The notes under the pieces are model-generated. The model was not told where the DNA came from. It did no database searches and was given only the letters and a program-made list of their open reading frames with translations. From Nannocystis pusilla (lineage in GTDB: Bacteria > Myxococcota_A > Polyangia > Nannocystales > Nannocystaceae), in assembly GCF_026626665.1 (NCBI RefSeq), contig NZ_JAPNKE010000002.1, positions 4,999,168-5,063,167 on the forward strand: a DNA stretch of 64,000 bases, given 5' to 3'. The stretch's first letter is position 1. Each line of letters starts with the position of its first letter. Position numbers and translations under genes: made by a program. Shown piece by piece: positions 12,378-21,099 of this stretch.

Positions 12378-13607
12378 TCACGGGTGCTTGTCGCCGATGT
12401 CGCAGAGGAAGCGGTAGCTGCTCGCGCCCTCGCCGAAGCTCACGGTCGTGTAGCTCTTGGCGGTGCCGTCGGGGTTCCACTTGTAGATCATCGAGCAGCC
12501 GGCGCAGTGGTCGGCGTCGGGCTGGTCGGCGTAGGGCGTGTCGCGGACCCAGTACGGCTGGTCGTCGCCGGCGCGCCAGCCCGGGCAGTCGGTCGAGTTG
12601 AGGGCCTTCATCTCGCACGTGGCCCCCGGCGTCGCCGGATAGATCGCCAGGATCGCCAGGTAGTCGACCCCGGCGGGCACCGTGCCGCCGCCGACCGGCG
12701 CCACGTTGGCGGTGGTCGCGACCTTGTAGGACGACATCACGTGCGCCGGCGTGCGCGTGACGAGCAGGTGCATCCCGTACTTCTTGCACACCTCCTCGGC
12801 CTTCTTGGCGCCCTTGTCGCTCTCGAGCCCGAACTCGGTGTCGACCTTGAGGAACGTGTAGCCGCCGCCGTCGCTGTCCATGTCGCACCACACGTCGACG
12901 CTGTTCTCGCTGCCGAGCGCCTCGGGCCAGATGCGGTACTGGCCGGTGCTCGCCTCGGGCAGCGCCGTCTTGACTTGCAGGCAGCTCTTGGCCTCGACGC
13001 AGGACGACATGCAGCCGTCGGTCTCGTCGGTGTTGTTGTCGTCGCAGTCCTCGTCGCCGTTGACGAGCGCGTCGCCGCAGCGGGGCCCGCGGACGCAGCC
13101 GGTGGTGCAGCCCTCGTAGGCCTGGTTGTCGTTGGCCGGGCCGTCGTCGCACTCCTCGTTGGCGGCGTGGACGAAGCCGTCGCCGCAGCGGGCCCACCGG
13201 CACGTGCCGACGCACATGTCGCTGTCGTCGGCGTTGCCGTCGTCGCACTCCTCGCCGGCCTGGACCACCCCGTCGCCGCAGGCCGTCGGCGTGCAGTCCG
13301 ACTTGCAGGCGTCGAGGTCGTCGGCGTTGCCGTCGTCGCACAGCTCGTCGCCGGCGACCACCCCGTCGCCGCAGCTCGGCGGCGGCTCGGTCGTCGAGGT
13401 CGGCTCCGTCGACGTCGTCAGCGGCGGCGTCGACGTCGTCGTCTCGGTGGTGGTCGTGTCCGGCTCGCCGCTCGTGTTGGTGTCGGCCAGCGCGGCGCAG
13501 GCGTAGTCGCTGTCGCGACAGCCGGACGAGTGACAGCCGGGCGCCGTCGCGGCCGCCAGCGCGGCGGCGACGAGGCCGGGGAGGAGTACGCGGGACGCAG
13601 CGGCCAT
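12378..13607 (-). CDS. Exported DUF4215 Cys-rich repeat protein with fibrinogen-like C-terminus
   Basis: A 409-aa surface protein. The signal segment ends near APGCHSSGC, possibly a lipobox. A Thr-rich linker (residues about 45-80) is followed by four disulfide repeats of the DUF4215/myxobacterial type (CGDGVVxxGEECDDGN pattern). The C-terminal part has ASTGQYRIWPEA and VDVWCDMDSDGGGYTFLKV, the start of a fibrinogen-like domain, and ends with a Cys-rich loop. Such proteins are usually exported in myxobacteria and may bind surfaces or glycans; the ligand is unknown. It lies 13 nt after the gene for a membrane protein and is probably co-transcribed with it. Confidence 0.85.
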   Translation of the reverse strand: MAAASRVLLPGLVAAALAAATAPGCHSSGCRDSDYACAALADTNTSGEPDTTTTETTTSTPPLTTSTEPTSTTEPPPSCGDGVVAGDELCDDGNADDLDACKSDCTPTACGDGVVQAGEECDDGNADDSDMCVGTCRWARCGDGFVHAANEECDDGPANDNQAYEGCTTGCVRGPRCGDALVNGDEDCDDNNTDETDGCMSSCVEAKSCLQVKTALPEASTGQYRIWPEALGSENSVDVWCDMDSDGGGYTFLKVDTEFGLESDKGAKKAEEVCKKYGMHLLVTRTPAHVMSSYKVATTANVAPVGGGTVPAGVDYLAILAIYPATPGATCEMKALNSTDCPGWRAGDDQPYWVRDTPYADQPDADHCAGCSMIYKWNPDGTAKSYTTVSFGEGASSYRFLCDIGDKHP

Positions 13608-13620
13608 GGCGAGTCGAAAG

Positions 13621-14289
13621 TCAGAAGCGCGCCACCAGCCCGACGCCCAGCGGCGCGCCGGCGAGCGACCCGCGGCCCGGGCGGACCAGCCGACGGGCCA
13701 CGAGGTAGCGGGTCAGCAGCGCCACACCTGCCCCGAAGGCCAGGCCGACGCCGGCGCCGATGAAGGCCGCCGCCGCCGCTTCGCGGGGCATCGGCCTCAG
13801 GTCGAGCGCCACATCATCCTTGCCGCCGTCGTAGAGCATCTTCTGCACGCGCTGCCACTCGGTGACGTACCACGCCACCCCGGCGATGGCGAGCGTCCCC
13901 CCGACCGCGACCTCGCTCCACAGCGCCCGGTCGCGCGCCCCGAGCCCCGCGGTGAGCGCACTCGCCCCGAGCCCGAGGCCCGCGCCGATCATCCCCGAGC
14001 CGGTGTTGGTCGCGGTCACGGCCGCGACGTAGACGGCGTTGTTGGGCGCCGGCACGAACGTCCGATACACGTGACGGTCGCGCAAGGCGAGGCCGATCCC
14101 CGTCCCCATCGTCAGGCCGCCGGTCAGGCCGAGGCCCATCCCGAGCCCCAGCCGCGCGTCCGGCGACAGACGCACCTCGGCCGCGTCTGCGCGGCGCGGC
14201 GCGCGACCGGATTGCGCGGCCGCCTGCGGCAGAGCGGGAGACACGGCGACCACGAGCGACAGCGCCGACGCGACGACCGAACCGACCAT
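13621..14289 (-). CDS. Membrane protein of unknown function with signal peptide
   Basis: A 222-aa protein starting at ATG 14289, where MVGSVVASALSLVVAVSPALPQ forms a signal peptide. After it lie Gly/Ala-rich hydrophobic stretches (GLGMGLGLTGGLTMGTG, MIGAGLGLGASALTAGLG, AFIGAGVGLAFGAGVALL) that may be membrane helices. I do not recognise the family. The frame is open further upstream to 14586, but that part overlaps the divergent gene and lacks coding character. It is followed at 13 nt by the DUF4215 protein gene. Confidence 0.65.
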   Translation of the reverse strand: MVGSVVASALSLVVAVSPALPQAAAQSGRAPRRADAAEVRLSPDARLGLGMGLGLTGGLTMGTGIGLALRDRHVYRTFVPAPNNAVYVAAVTATNTGSGMIGAGLGLGASALTAGLGARDRALWSEVAVGGTLAIAGVAWYVTEWQRVQKMLYDGGKDDVALDLRPMPREAAAAAFIGAGVGLAFGAGVALLTRYLVARRLVRPGRGSLAGAPLGVGLVARF

Positions 14290-14395
14290 CCGCTCTCGGC
14301 AATAGCACCCTTCCTCGCCGCTTGCACCCCCGACGCCGACGCGCGCGCGCGGACAAGCGAAGCAGGACATCGCCTGCATGTGGTACACGCCTCGT

Positions 14396-16726
14396 ATGGT
14401 CTCGCCCCAGGACCCGAGCGCGCCGGGTCTGTCCACGTCGCCCCGTCCTGTCCCGCGCTGGTCGCTCGCCGCCCTCGCGCTCGTCCACGCGGGCATCTTC
14501 GCCTGGGCCGCGAGCGTGCTCCCGTGGCAGCGCTGGACCGCGTTCGCGGCGATGACCGCCGGCCTCGCGCTCGCCCACGCCGTCACCGCCGCGTTCGCGC
14601 TGGCCGGCAGCCGCCGCCGCGGCCTCGTGTGGCGGATCGGCTCCGCCCTGTCGCTGCTCTATCTCGCGATCCAGACCCTCGTGGCCGCGCGCGCCGGCAC
14701 CTACGTCGCCGCCCTCTACGGCGGCCTGGGCAAGGGCGTGTTCGCGGCCCTGGCCGCCGTGTGGGGCGTCCTCGTCCTCCTCACCCTGCCCTTCGCGGTG
14801 TGGGGTCTGGCCGCCACCGGGGGCCTCGGCTCCGGCCCCGGCCTGCGCCGCCGCGTCACCGGCGGCCTCGCGGTGGCGATCGCCTTCGTCACCTTCTCGC
14901 TGTGGCGCGCCGCCGCCGCGTCCGCCGCCGAGCCGATCGCGGTGATCGATCACGACCCCGCGGCCCTCGCCGCGGCGATCCAGGACGTCCTCCCGCGCCC
15001 GCGCCCGCGGCCCGACGCCGACCTGTCCTTGTGGACACGTGCGCCGATCACCTGCGACTTCCCCGTCGATCGCCCCACAGCCTTCGTCGTCTACCCCGTC
15101 GCCGACAAGCCGGCGCAGAAGGGCAAGCCGGCCAAGCTGCGCCCGGCCGCGCGCTGCGTGCAGGCCGACAGCGCCGCCGAACTCGTCACCGCGCTGGGGG
15201 CCGTGGTCGCCGACGCCGGGGCGCCCGGGCCGATGAAGATCGACGTCGTCAGCGGCGCCCAGCCGCTGCGCGACGGCTTGCCCGGCCCGTTGCCGCTGCT
15301 CCTGCGGCCCGGCCTCGACGGCGCCTGCGCCGGCGCGCGCTGCTTGCTCCCGTGGCAGCTGCTCGGCCTCAATCAATTCCTCACCTACACCCCGCTGCCG
15401 TTCATCGAGGACCTGCGGTTCGGCGCCGCGCCGGCGGCCCTGCGCAAGGCCCTCGCGCGCAAGGGCGACCCGGCCCCCGAGCCCGACGTCGGCGTCGACG
15501 GCCTCACGCGCCTCGCCACCGTCAGCCTGCTCGTCGATCGCACCGGCCGCGTGCGCCCGCTGCCGCGCCTGCGCGACCCGATCGATCGGCTCGACGCCGA
15601 GCGCCTCGCCGCCTCCGTCGCCGGCGCCGAGGCCCACATCCTCGCCGCCCAGGCCGACGACGGCCGCTTCCGCTACCTCCTGCACCCGTTCACCGGCAAG
15701 GTCACCTGGCGCGGCTTCGCCGTCCCGCGCCAGGCCGGCACCACCCTCGCGCTGTGCGAGCTCGGCACCGCCGCCGCGGTCCCGGCCGCCCGCAGCTCGC
15801 TCGCCATGCTCGCCGGCCTGCGCAAGGACTACCCCCAACATGGCTATTCGGTCCTGTCCTATCAGGAAGGTCGGCCGCCCGTCCTCGGCGACCTGGGCAG
15901 CACCGCCTTGCCGCTGATCGCCTTCCTCGCCTGCCGCGACCGCACCGGCCCGCAGCACGACGAGCTGATCGGCGCCCTCGGTCGCTACTTGCTGGCGATG
16001 CAGCGGCAAGGCGGCGGCTTCCATGCCCGCGTCACCCTCGCCACCGGCGAGGCCCACGTCGGCCCCGACCTCCTCTACGCCGCCGGCCAGGCGGTGTACG
16101 CCCTGGTCCTGCTCGAGCAGCTGACCGCCAGCGCCCCGAGCGAGCTGTTGCCGGCGCACGCGGAAGTCCAGGCCGCGGTCGGGCGGGCCATGGACTACTT
16201 CGCCGCCGACTACTGGGCCCACGGCCTCTACGGCTTCTTCTTCCTCGAGGAGAACTGGCACTGCCTGGCCGCCCGCGCCGCCCTCGGCGTCCACCGCCAC
16301 GCGGGTTACGAGCGCTTCTGCCTCGACTACGTCGACTTCAAGCGGCGCCTGATCATGGACGAGTCGAGCGGCGTCGCCCCCGAGCTGGTCGGCTCGTACG
16401 GGTTCGGCAACGTGCTCGTGCCGCACAACACCCCGTCGGCCGGCTTCGGCGAGGCCCTCGCCGCGGCCATGGCCGTGCGCGCCGCCGACGGCCAGCAGCG
16501 CCCCGAAGACGCCGCGCTGATGACCCTCGTCCTGACCTTCCTCGTCGAGCAGCAGTGGTCCGCCGCCAACTGCTTCGCCTGCTCGCGCGAGCAGAAGGTC
16601 ACCGGCGGCTGGTCGGAGTCGGTCGGCTCGCTCGACGTGCGCATCGACTACACCCAGCACGCCTGGTCGGCCCTCGGCCACGGCGGCCGCGAGCTCGGCC
16701 TCTTGCCGCGGAGCCAGGGTGGCTGA
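14396..16726 (+). CDS. Large membrane protein with C-terminal alpha-toroid-like domain
   Basis: A 776-aa protein; ATG 14396 is preferred over 14378. Residues about 20-180 contain five or six hydrophobic helices (WSLAALALVHAGIFAWAAS and later segments). The rest is soluble and, from about 400, has helical pairs with repeated Gly/Tyr patterns (YLLAMQRQGGGFHARV, LYAAGQAVYALVLLEQLT, VGSLDVRIDYTQHAWSALG) suggesting an alpha/alpha toroid of the prenyltransferase or glycosidase kind. No catalytic motif can be assigned. It overlaps the next gene by 8 nt, forming the first of three membrane-protein genes ending with an HTTM protein. Confidence 0.75.
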   Translation: MVSPQDPSAPGLSTSPRPVPRWSLAALALVHAGIFAWAASVLPWQRWTAFAAMTAGLALAHAVTAAFALAGSRRRGLVWRIGSALSLLYLAIQTLVAARAGTYVAALYGGLGKGVFAALAAVWGVLVLLTLPFAVWGLAATGGLGSGPGLRRRVTGGLAVAIAFVTFSLWRAAAASAAEPIAVIDHDPAALAAAIQDVLPRPRPRPDADLSLWTRAPITCDFPVDRPTAFVVYPVADKPAQKGKPAKLRPAARCVQADSAAELVTALGAVVADAGAPGPMKIDVVSGAQPLRDGLPGPLPLLLRPGLDGACAGARCLLPWQLLGLNQFLTYTPLPFIEDLRFGAAPAALRKALARKGDPAPEPDVGVDGLTRLATVSLLVDRTGRVRPLPRLRDPIDRLDAERLAASVAGAEAHILAAQADDGRFRYLLHPFTGKVTWRGFAVPRQAGTTLALCELGTAAAVPAARSSLAMLAGLRKDYPQHGYSVLSYQEGRPPVLGDLGSTALPLIAFLACRDRTGPQHDELIGALGRYLLAMQRQGGGFHARVTLATGEAHVGPDLLYAAGQAVYALVLLEQLTASAPSELLPAHAEVQAAVGRAMDYFAADYWAHGLYGFFFLEENWHCLAARAALGVHRHAGYERFCLDYVDFKRRLIMDESSGVAPELVGSYGFGNVLVPHNTPSAGFGEALAAAMAVRAADGQQRPEDAALMTLVLTFLVEQQWSAANCFACSREQKVTGGWSESVGSLDVRIDYTQHAWSALGHGGRELGLLPRSQGG

Positions 16727-17273
16727 CCCACGCGGCGCCGACGAGCCAGCGTCGCCCGGCGACGCATCCTCGCGCCCGAACACGCATGTCCCCGAGGACA
16801 TGTCCTCCGCGCCACCCGCGACTCGAGGTCCTACCGCCTGGCCGTGGCTGGTCGGCCTCGCCCTGCTCGGCCTGTCGCTGTCGCCGATGCTGCGCCCGCT
16901 CGGCTACGACTCCTTCCCGTTCTCGAGCTTCCCGATGTTCGCCCACGGCCGCAAGGACGCGGTGTTCACCGTCCACCGCGCCGTCGCCGTCCTGGCCGAC
17001 GGCACCCAGGTCGTCCTGCCCCCGCGCGCGCTCGGCAGCGACGAGGTGCTGCAGGCCGACACCAGCTTGCGCCACGCGATCCGCCGCGGCAAGAAGGCCA
17101 GCGCCGCGCTGTGCAAGGCCGTCGCCCGCCGCGTCGCCGCCGACCCCGCCCACGCCGAGGCCGTCGCGGTCAAGCTGGTGAGCGAGCGCCACGACGCCCT
17201 CGCCTACTTCGCCGGCGACCCCACCCCGCTGGCCCCGCCCAAGCGGCAGGCCCGCTGCAAGCTCCCGCGATGA
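16719..17273 (+). CDS. Small single-helix membrane protein of unknown function
   Basis: A 184-aa protein with GTG start at 16719, overlapping the previous stop. Residues 1-38 are a disordered leader in which THVPEDMSS is encoded by a 14-nt repeat array. One membrane helix follows (WPWLVGLALLGLSLSPML), then a soluble domain with DSFPFSSFPMFAHGRKD, a Trp- and Phe-rich motif often seen beside HTTM proteins, and a Lys/Arg-rich C-terminus. Its stop overlaps the HTTM gene start in ATGA, so the three products are probably made together and may form one complex. Confidence 0.7.
   Translation: MADPRGADEPASPGDASSRPNTHVPEDMSSAPPATRGPTAWPWLVGLALLGLSLSPMLRPLGYDSFPFSSFPMFAHGRKDAVFTVHRAVAVLADGTQVVLPPRALGSDEVLQADTSLRHAIRRGKKASAALCKAVARRVAADPAHAEAVAVKLVSERHDALAYFAGDPTPLAPPKRQARCKLPR
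16785..16812. repeat. 14-nt palindromic array inside the small membrane protein gene
   Basis: CATG at 16785 and 16799, then CACC at 16813. The first unit has perfect arms (TGTCC-CCGA-GGACA). It encodes the HVPEDMS segment of the disordered N-terminus. Confidence 0.88.
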
Positions 17274-17337
17274 AGGACATGTCCCAAGCGACCGGTCCGC
17301 AAGGACATGGCCTCTCCGACATGCTCTCACGGGCAGC
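17264..17337. repeat. 14-nt array that supplies the start of the HTTM gene
   Basis: Unit phase 17264, 17278 (CATG), 17292 (CCGG), 17306 (CATG), 17320 (CATG), cap CAGC at 17334. The ATG start of the HTTM gene (17270) lies inside the first, degenerate unit, and the first 22 codons read through the array. Confidence 0.85.
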
Positions 17338-18228
17338 CCGGGCCGTCGACCGCTGGTACCGCCCGGTCGCCCCGCCCGAGCGCCTGGCGGCCCTGCGCCT
17401 GCTCGTCGGCGGCTTCGCGGTCGTCTACCTGGCCGCGCGGATGCCCAACCTGCTCGGCCTGCACGGCCTCGGCGGCTTCCGCCCGGTCGGCGTCGTCTCG
17501 CTCCTCGGGGCCCCGCTCCCGCCGGCCGCGGTGCTCGCCCAGGCCCTCGTCGCCCTGGTCCTCGGCCTCGCCTTCGCCCTCGGCCTCGCCTTCCGCGTCA
17601 CCGGCCCCGCCTTCGCCCTGGTCCTGCTGTGGGTCCTGAGCTACCGCAACGCCTGGGGCATGATCTTCCACACCGAGAACCTGCTGGTCATGCACGTGCT
17701 CGCGCTCGGCTGCTCGCGGGCCGCCGACGCCTGGTCGCTCGACGCCCGCCGCGCCCGTCGCCGCGGCGCTCCCCACCTGTCCCTTCGACCACATACGGCT
17801 GGCCGGTGCGCCTGCTCGCCCTGCTCACCGTCGGCTCCTACTTCGTCGCCGGCGTCGCCAAGCTGCGCCTGTCCGGCCTCGGCTGGGCCACCTCCGACCT
17901 GCTGCGCAACTACATCGCCTACGACAACCTGCGCAAGCACCTCCTCGGCGACTGGTACTCGCCGCTCGGCGCCTGGCTGGTCCGCCACGCCTGGCTGTTC
18001 CCGCCCCTGGCCGCCGCCAGCCTGCTGCTCGAGCTGCTGGCCCCCGTCGCCCTGCTCGGCCCGAAGTTCGCCCGCGTGTGGTCGCTGCTCGCCTGGACCT
18101 TCCACCTCGGAGTGTGGGCGATCATGGCGATCTTCTTCCCCTACCCGCTGCTCGGCCTCGCCTACGCCCCGCTGTTCGCCGTCGAGCGCCTGTTCCTGTT
18201 CCGCCGCCTGCCTCGCGCGCCCGCGTAG
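17270..18228 (+). CDS. HTTM-domain membrane protein (gamma-carboxylase-like), one frameshift
   Basis: Integral membrane protein of about 319 aa after correction, resembling the HTTM/vitamin K-dependent carboxylase-like family: RLLVGGFAVVYLAARMPNL, then GMIFHTENLLVMHVLAL, then GSYFVAGVAKLRLSGLGW and WSLLAWTFHLGVWAIMA. The first 22 residues (MKDMSQATGPQGHGLSDML) are encoded by the palindromic repeat. Near 17786 one G seems to be missing inside a further repeat unit; adding it turns the unit into a perfect TGTCC-CTTC-GGAC palindrome and restores the frame through TTYGWPVRLLALL. Third gene of the operon; reaction unknown. Confidence 0.8.
17776..17793. repeat. Single 14-nt palindromic unit at a frameshift
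   Basis: CCTG at 17776 and CACA at 17790 bracket TCC-CTTC-GAC. One base short of the perfect arm GGAC; the reading frame of the HTTM gene breaks exactly here. Confidence 0.7.
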
Positions 18229-18294
18229 TCGCCACGCGCGTCGGCAGTCGGTCGCCCCCACGCGATGTCCCCGGCGGCCCACGGGTCGTCACGA

Positions 18295-18312
18295 CATGTC
18301 CCTTCGGACAGC
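18295..18312. repeat. Single 14-nt palindromic unit
   Basis: CATG at 18295 and CAGC at 18309 around TCC-CTTC-GGA, perfect arms, in the gap between the HTTM gene and the DUF2378-like gene. Confidence 0.85.
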
Positions 18313-18399
18313 AGCCGTCCGCATCGCCGGAGCGACGTCCTGGCGCCGCGACCGCCGCGCCTCGCCCCTCGACCCTCGACCTGCGGCCTGCGCACGGAT

Positions 18400-18989
18400 A
18401 TGTTCGCCCGGCTTTGCGACCGCTGCTCGACACCGAGCCGGCCTTCAAGGCCAGCGTGCTCAAGATGATGCTCGAGCACGTCGACGAGCTGCCCGAGGCG
18501 GACGAGGTGCGGCGCCGCATGGAGCCGCAGGTCCAGCGAGAGATCGCCGAGGCCTCGCGGACGCAGTGGCTGCCCGGCGCGTGGGGGCCCGCCATCTACG
18601 AGGCCGTCGCCGCGGTCCTCGGCGAGACCGGCGTCTACGAGCTCGCCGCCGAGATGGTCACCGCGGCGCCCGCGATGCCGATGTTCCAGCCGCTGGTGCG
18701 CGGCGTGATCCACATCTTCGGCCGCGAGCCCGTCGAGCTGCTGCGGGCCTACCCGCACGCGCAGAAGTTCACCGCCCGCAACTGCGGCACCTGCGAGGTC
18801 CTGTTCGCCCGCCCGACCACCGTCCGCTTCCAGCACGTGCCCGAGCTGCTGCGCCGGCGCGTGTGGCAGGTCGGCCAGCTGGCCGTGATCGAGGCGATGC
18901 TGGTCCTCGCCGGCGGCAGCGGCAAGGTCGAGATCGACGCCCCCGAGTTCGCCGCCACCGGCACCATCGACTTCCTCGTCCACACCTGA
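18400..18989 (+). CDS. DUF2378-like myxobacterial protein, probable frameshift at its start
   Basis: About 196 aa. The body (KASVLKMMLEHVDELPEAD, GPAIYEAVAAVLGETGVYEL, MPMFQPLVRGVIHIFGREP, VRFQHVPELL) resembles the Myxococcus paralogous family known as DUF2378/TIGR02265, function unknown; this match is from memory. The ATG at 18400 reads MFARL and then must shift: one extra T in the TTT run at about 18412 would give MFARLLRPLLDTEPAF in one frame. Otherwise the start would be a TTG inside the frame at about 18413. No membrane segment or signal peptide. Confidence 0.65.
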
Positions 18990-19064
18990 CCACGAGGACC
19001 GCCCGCGCGAGCGCACGCTTCGCCGGCGAGGTACGACGAGCCCCCTCGCCCGAAGCCCGCGAGA

Positions 19065-19207
19065 CATGTCCCTTCGGACACCCACGAGCCACGCGTCCCC
19101 TGTGGCGCTCATGTCCCTTCGGACAGCATGAGCCTCGCCGCCTTCACTCGCACCGCGCCAGCCGCACCACCCCACCGCCCAGCTCAGAACCTGTCCCTTC
19201 AGACATC
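19065..19207. repeat. Three separate 14-nt palindromic units with the same loop
   Basis: Units at 19065 (CATG to CACC), 19110 (CATG to CAGC) and 19190 (CCTG to CATC), all TCC-CTTC-GGA or one base from it. They share the CTTC spacer with the copy at 18295. The 362-nt gap 18990-19351 holds these and no gene that I can support. Confidence 0.85.
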
Positions 19208-19351
19208 CTCGGCATCGGCGGTCAAGACGACCAGCCACGGCGTCCCGCGCCTTCCCCGAATTCACGTCGGTATACCGACAGCGACCCGATCGGTCCGCCG
19301 GCCGCGTGCCTCTGGACCGGGCCCCCTCGGTGTGCCACGCTACGCGCGCCG

Positions 19352-20191
19352 ATGTCCCTGCGCTTGCGCGTCCGTCACCTCCTCCTCGCCGCGCTGGCCG
19401 CCTGCGACCCGCCCGTGGCGCCAGCCGCCGCCAGCGCCCCGCCCCCCGCGCCGGCCCCCGCCCCCGCCCCGACTCCGGCTCCGGCTCCCGCCCCGGCCCC
19501 CGCTCCGCCCGCCACCGCCACCGCCACCGCCTACCGCGCGCTCGCCGGCGTCGAGTACATCGAGCTCGTCACCGGCAAGGCTGACCCGGAGGCCAGGTTG
19601 CCGCTGGTCGTCGCCATCCACGGCCTCGGCGATCGCCCCGAGCGCTTCTCCGTCTTCGTCGACGACCTCCCCGTCGCCGCCCGCGTGATCCTCCCGCGCG
19701 GCATCGACCCGCTCCCCGAGGGTGGCTACTCGTGGTTCCCGATCCGCGCGCGCAGCCCCGACGTCAGCGGACTGTCCAGCGGCATCGCCCGCGCCGGCGA
19801 CGCCCTCGTCCCGTTCGTGCGCGAGCTCGTGGCGACGCGGCCCACCGTCGGCAAGCCGGTCGTCACCGGCTTCTCGCAGGGCGGCATGCTCTCGTTCTAT
19901 CTGGCAGTCCGCGCGCCCGAGCTGTTCGCGGCGGCCTTCCCGGTCGGCGGCTGGCTCCCGCCGCCGCTGTGGCCGCGGCAGAAGCCCGCCGGCGCCCCGC
20001 CGATCGCCGCCCTTCACGGCGCCGTCGATCAGGCCGTCAAGCTCGCGCCCACCGAGCAGGCCGTCGAGCACCTGCAAAACCTCGGCTGGCCGGTCTCCAT
20101 CAAGGTCTGGCCCGACGTCGGCCACGCCGTCCCCCCCAACATGCGCCGCGACCTGCACCAGCGCATCGAGAAGACCCTGCGAGCGCCATGA
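19352..20191 (+). CDS. Lipoprotein alpha/beta-hydrolase (phospholipase/carboxylesterase type)
   Basis: A 279-aa exported esterase-like protein. The lipobox LAALAAC puts the lipidated Cys at residue 18; a Pro-Ala repeat (residues about 25-55) acts as a spacer. The hydrolase core has VVAIHGLGDRPE (oxyanion region), the nucleophile GFSQGG with Ser175, the acid Asp226 in LHGAVDQAV, and His258 in DVGHAVPP, the layout of the phospholipase/carboxylesterase family. Substrate not predictable. It overlaps the following M48 protease gene in ATGA, so the two are coupled. Confidence 0.88.
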   Translation: MSLRLRVRHLLLAALAACDPPVAPAAASAPPPAPAPAPAPTPAPAPAPAPAPPATATATAYRALAGVEYIELVTGKADPEARLPLVVAIHGLGDRPERFSVFVDDLPVAARVILPRGIDPLPEGGYSWFPIRARSPDVSGLSSGIARAGDALVPFVRELVATRPTVGKPVVTGFSQGGMLSFYLAVRAPELFAAAFPVGGWLPPPLWPRQKPAGAPPIAALHGAVDQAVKLAPTEQAVEHLQNLGWPVSIKVWPDVGHAVPPNMRRDLHQRIEKTLRAP

Positions 20192-21063
20192 ACGACCCCA
20201 ACCTCAACCAGGGTGCGGCCAAGAAGCAGCGCAAGCTGCGGACCTACCCCGGCCTCGGCCCCCGCGACTTCATGCACCCGTGGGACATCAAGGCCACCGC
20301 CGCGCTCCACCGCGTGCCCGGCTTCGACCGCCTGATCGCCAAGGTCATGGAGTACGGCCTCGAGCGGATCCTCTACCTCGAGAACATCGCCGACAACGTG
20401 CGCGTGACCGAGAAGATGTTCCCGCGGCTGTACCGCTACCTCAAGTGGAGCTGCGCGATCCTCGGGGTCGAAGAGCCCGAGATGTACGTCAGCCTCGATC
20501 CCGTGCCCAACGCCTACACCTACGGCCACACGCGGCCCTTCATCGTCCTCACCTCCGGCCTCGTCGACGCGCTCGGCGAGCAGGAGCAGTTCTTCGCGGT
20601 GGCGCACGAGGTCGGCCACATCAAGTGCGAGCACTCGCTTTACACCACCGTGGCCCGCAACATCGCCGCGGTGATCGAGATCTTCAGCCAGGCCACGCTC
20701 GGGCTCGGCTCGCTGCTGGGCAAGGGCATCGAGCTGCCGCTGTATGATTGGATGCGCAAGAGCGAGCTGTCGGCCGACCGCGCCGCGCTGATGTGCGTGC
20801 AGGACAAGGACGTCGCCCTCCGCACCTTCATGAAGCTCGCGGGCGGGGCCCAGAAGCTCTACGCCGAGATGGACCAGGACGAGTTCCTGCGGCAGATCCG
20901 GGCCTACGAGGAGGCCGACGAGTCGACCCTCAACAAGGTCTACAAGTTCCTCATCACCGCCATGCGCACCCACCCGTTCCCGATCCTCCGCGCCAAGCAC
21001 CTCGACGAGTGGATCACCAGCGGCGACTACGACAAGCTCGCGCGCACCGCCGGCGCCGAGTGA
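20188..21063 (+). CDS. M48-family zinc metallopeptidase
   Basis: A 291-aa zinc protease. The HEVGH motif at residues 140-144 provides two zinc ligands and the catalytic Glu, and SELSADRAAL near 200 provides the third ligand. A hydrophobic stretch (IEIFSQATLGLGSLLGKGI) may touch the membrane, but the classical N-terminal helices of HtpX or the signal peptide of BepA are absent. PNAYTYGHTRPFIVLTSGLV before HEVGH is typical of the family. It is coupled to the lipoprotein esterase upstream. Confidence 0.92.
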   Translation: MNDPNLNQGAAKKQRKLRTYPGLGPRDFMHPWDIKATAALHRVPGFDRLIAKVMEYGLERILYLENIADNVRVTEKMFPRLYRYLKWSCAILGVEEPEMYVSLDPVPNAYTYGHTRPFIVLTSGLVDALGEQEQFFAVAHEVGHIKCEHSLYTTVARNIAAVIEIFSQATLGLGSLLGKGIELPLYDWMRKSELSADRAALMCVQDKDVALRTFMKLAGGAQKLYAEMDQDEFLRQIRAYEEADESTLNKVYKFLITAMRTHPFPILRAKHLDEWITSGDYDKLARTAGAE

Positions 21064-21099
21064 CGCCGCTCCTCCTCCGGCGATGACCCGCTCCGCATC

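Noticed and set aside
13814..16801. A 995-codon open frame on the minus strand
   Set aside because: It is antisense to the large membrane protein and its neighbours; the product is Gly/Ala/Arg/Val-rich without domains, as expected from third-position GC bias.
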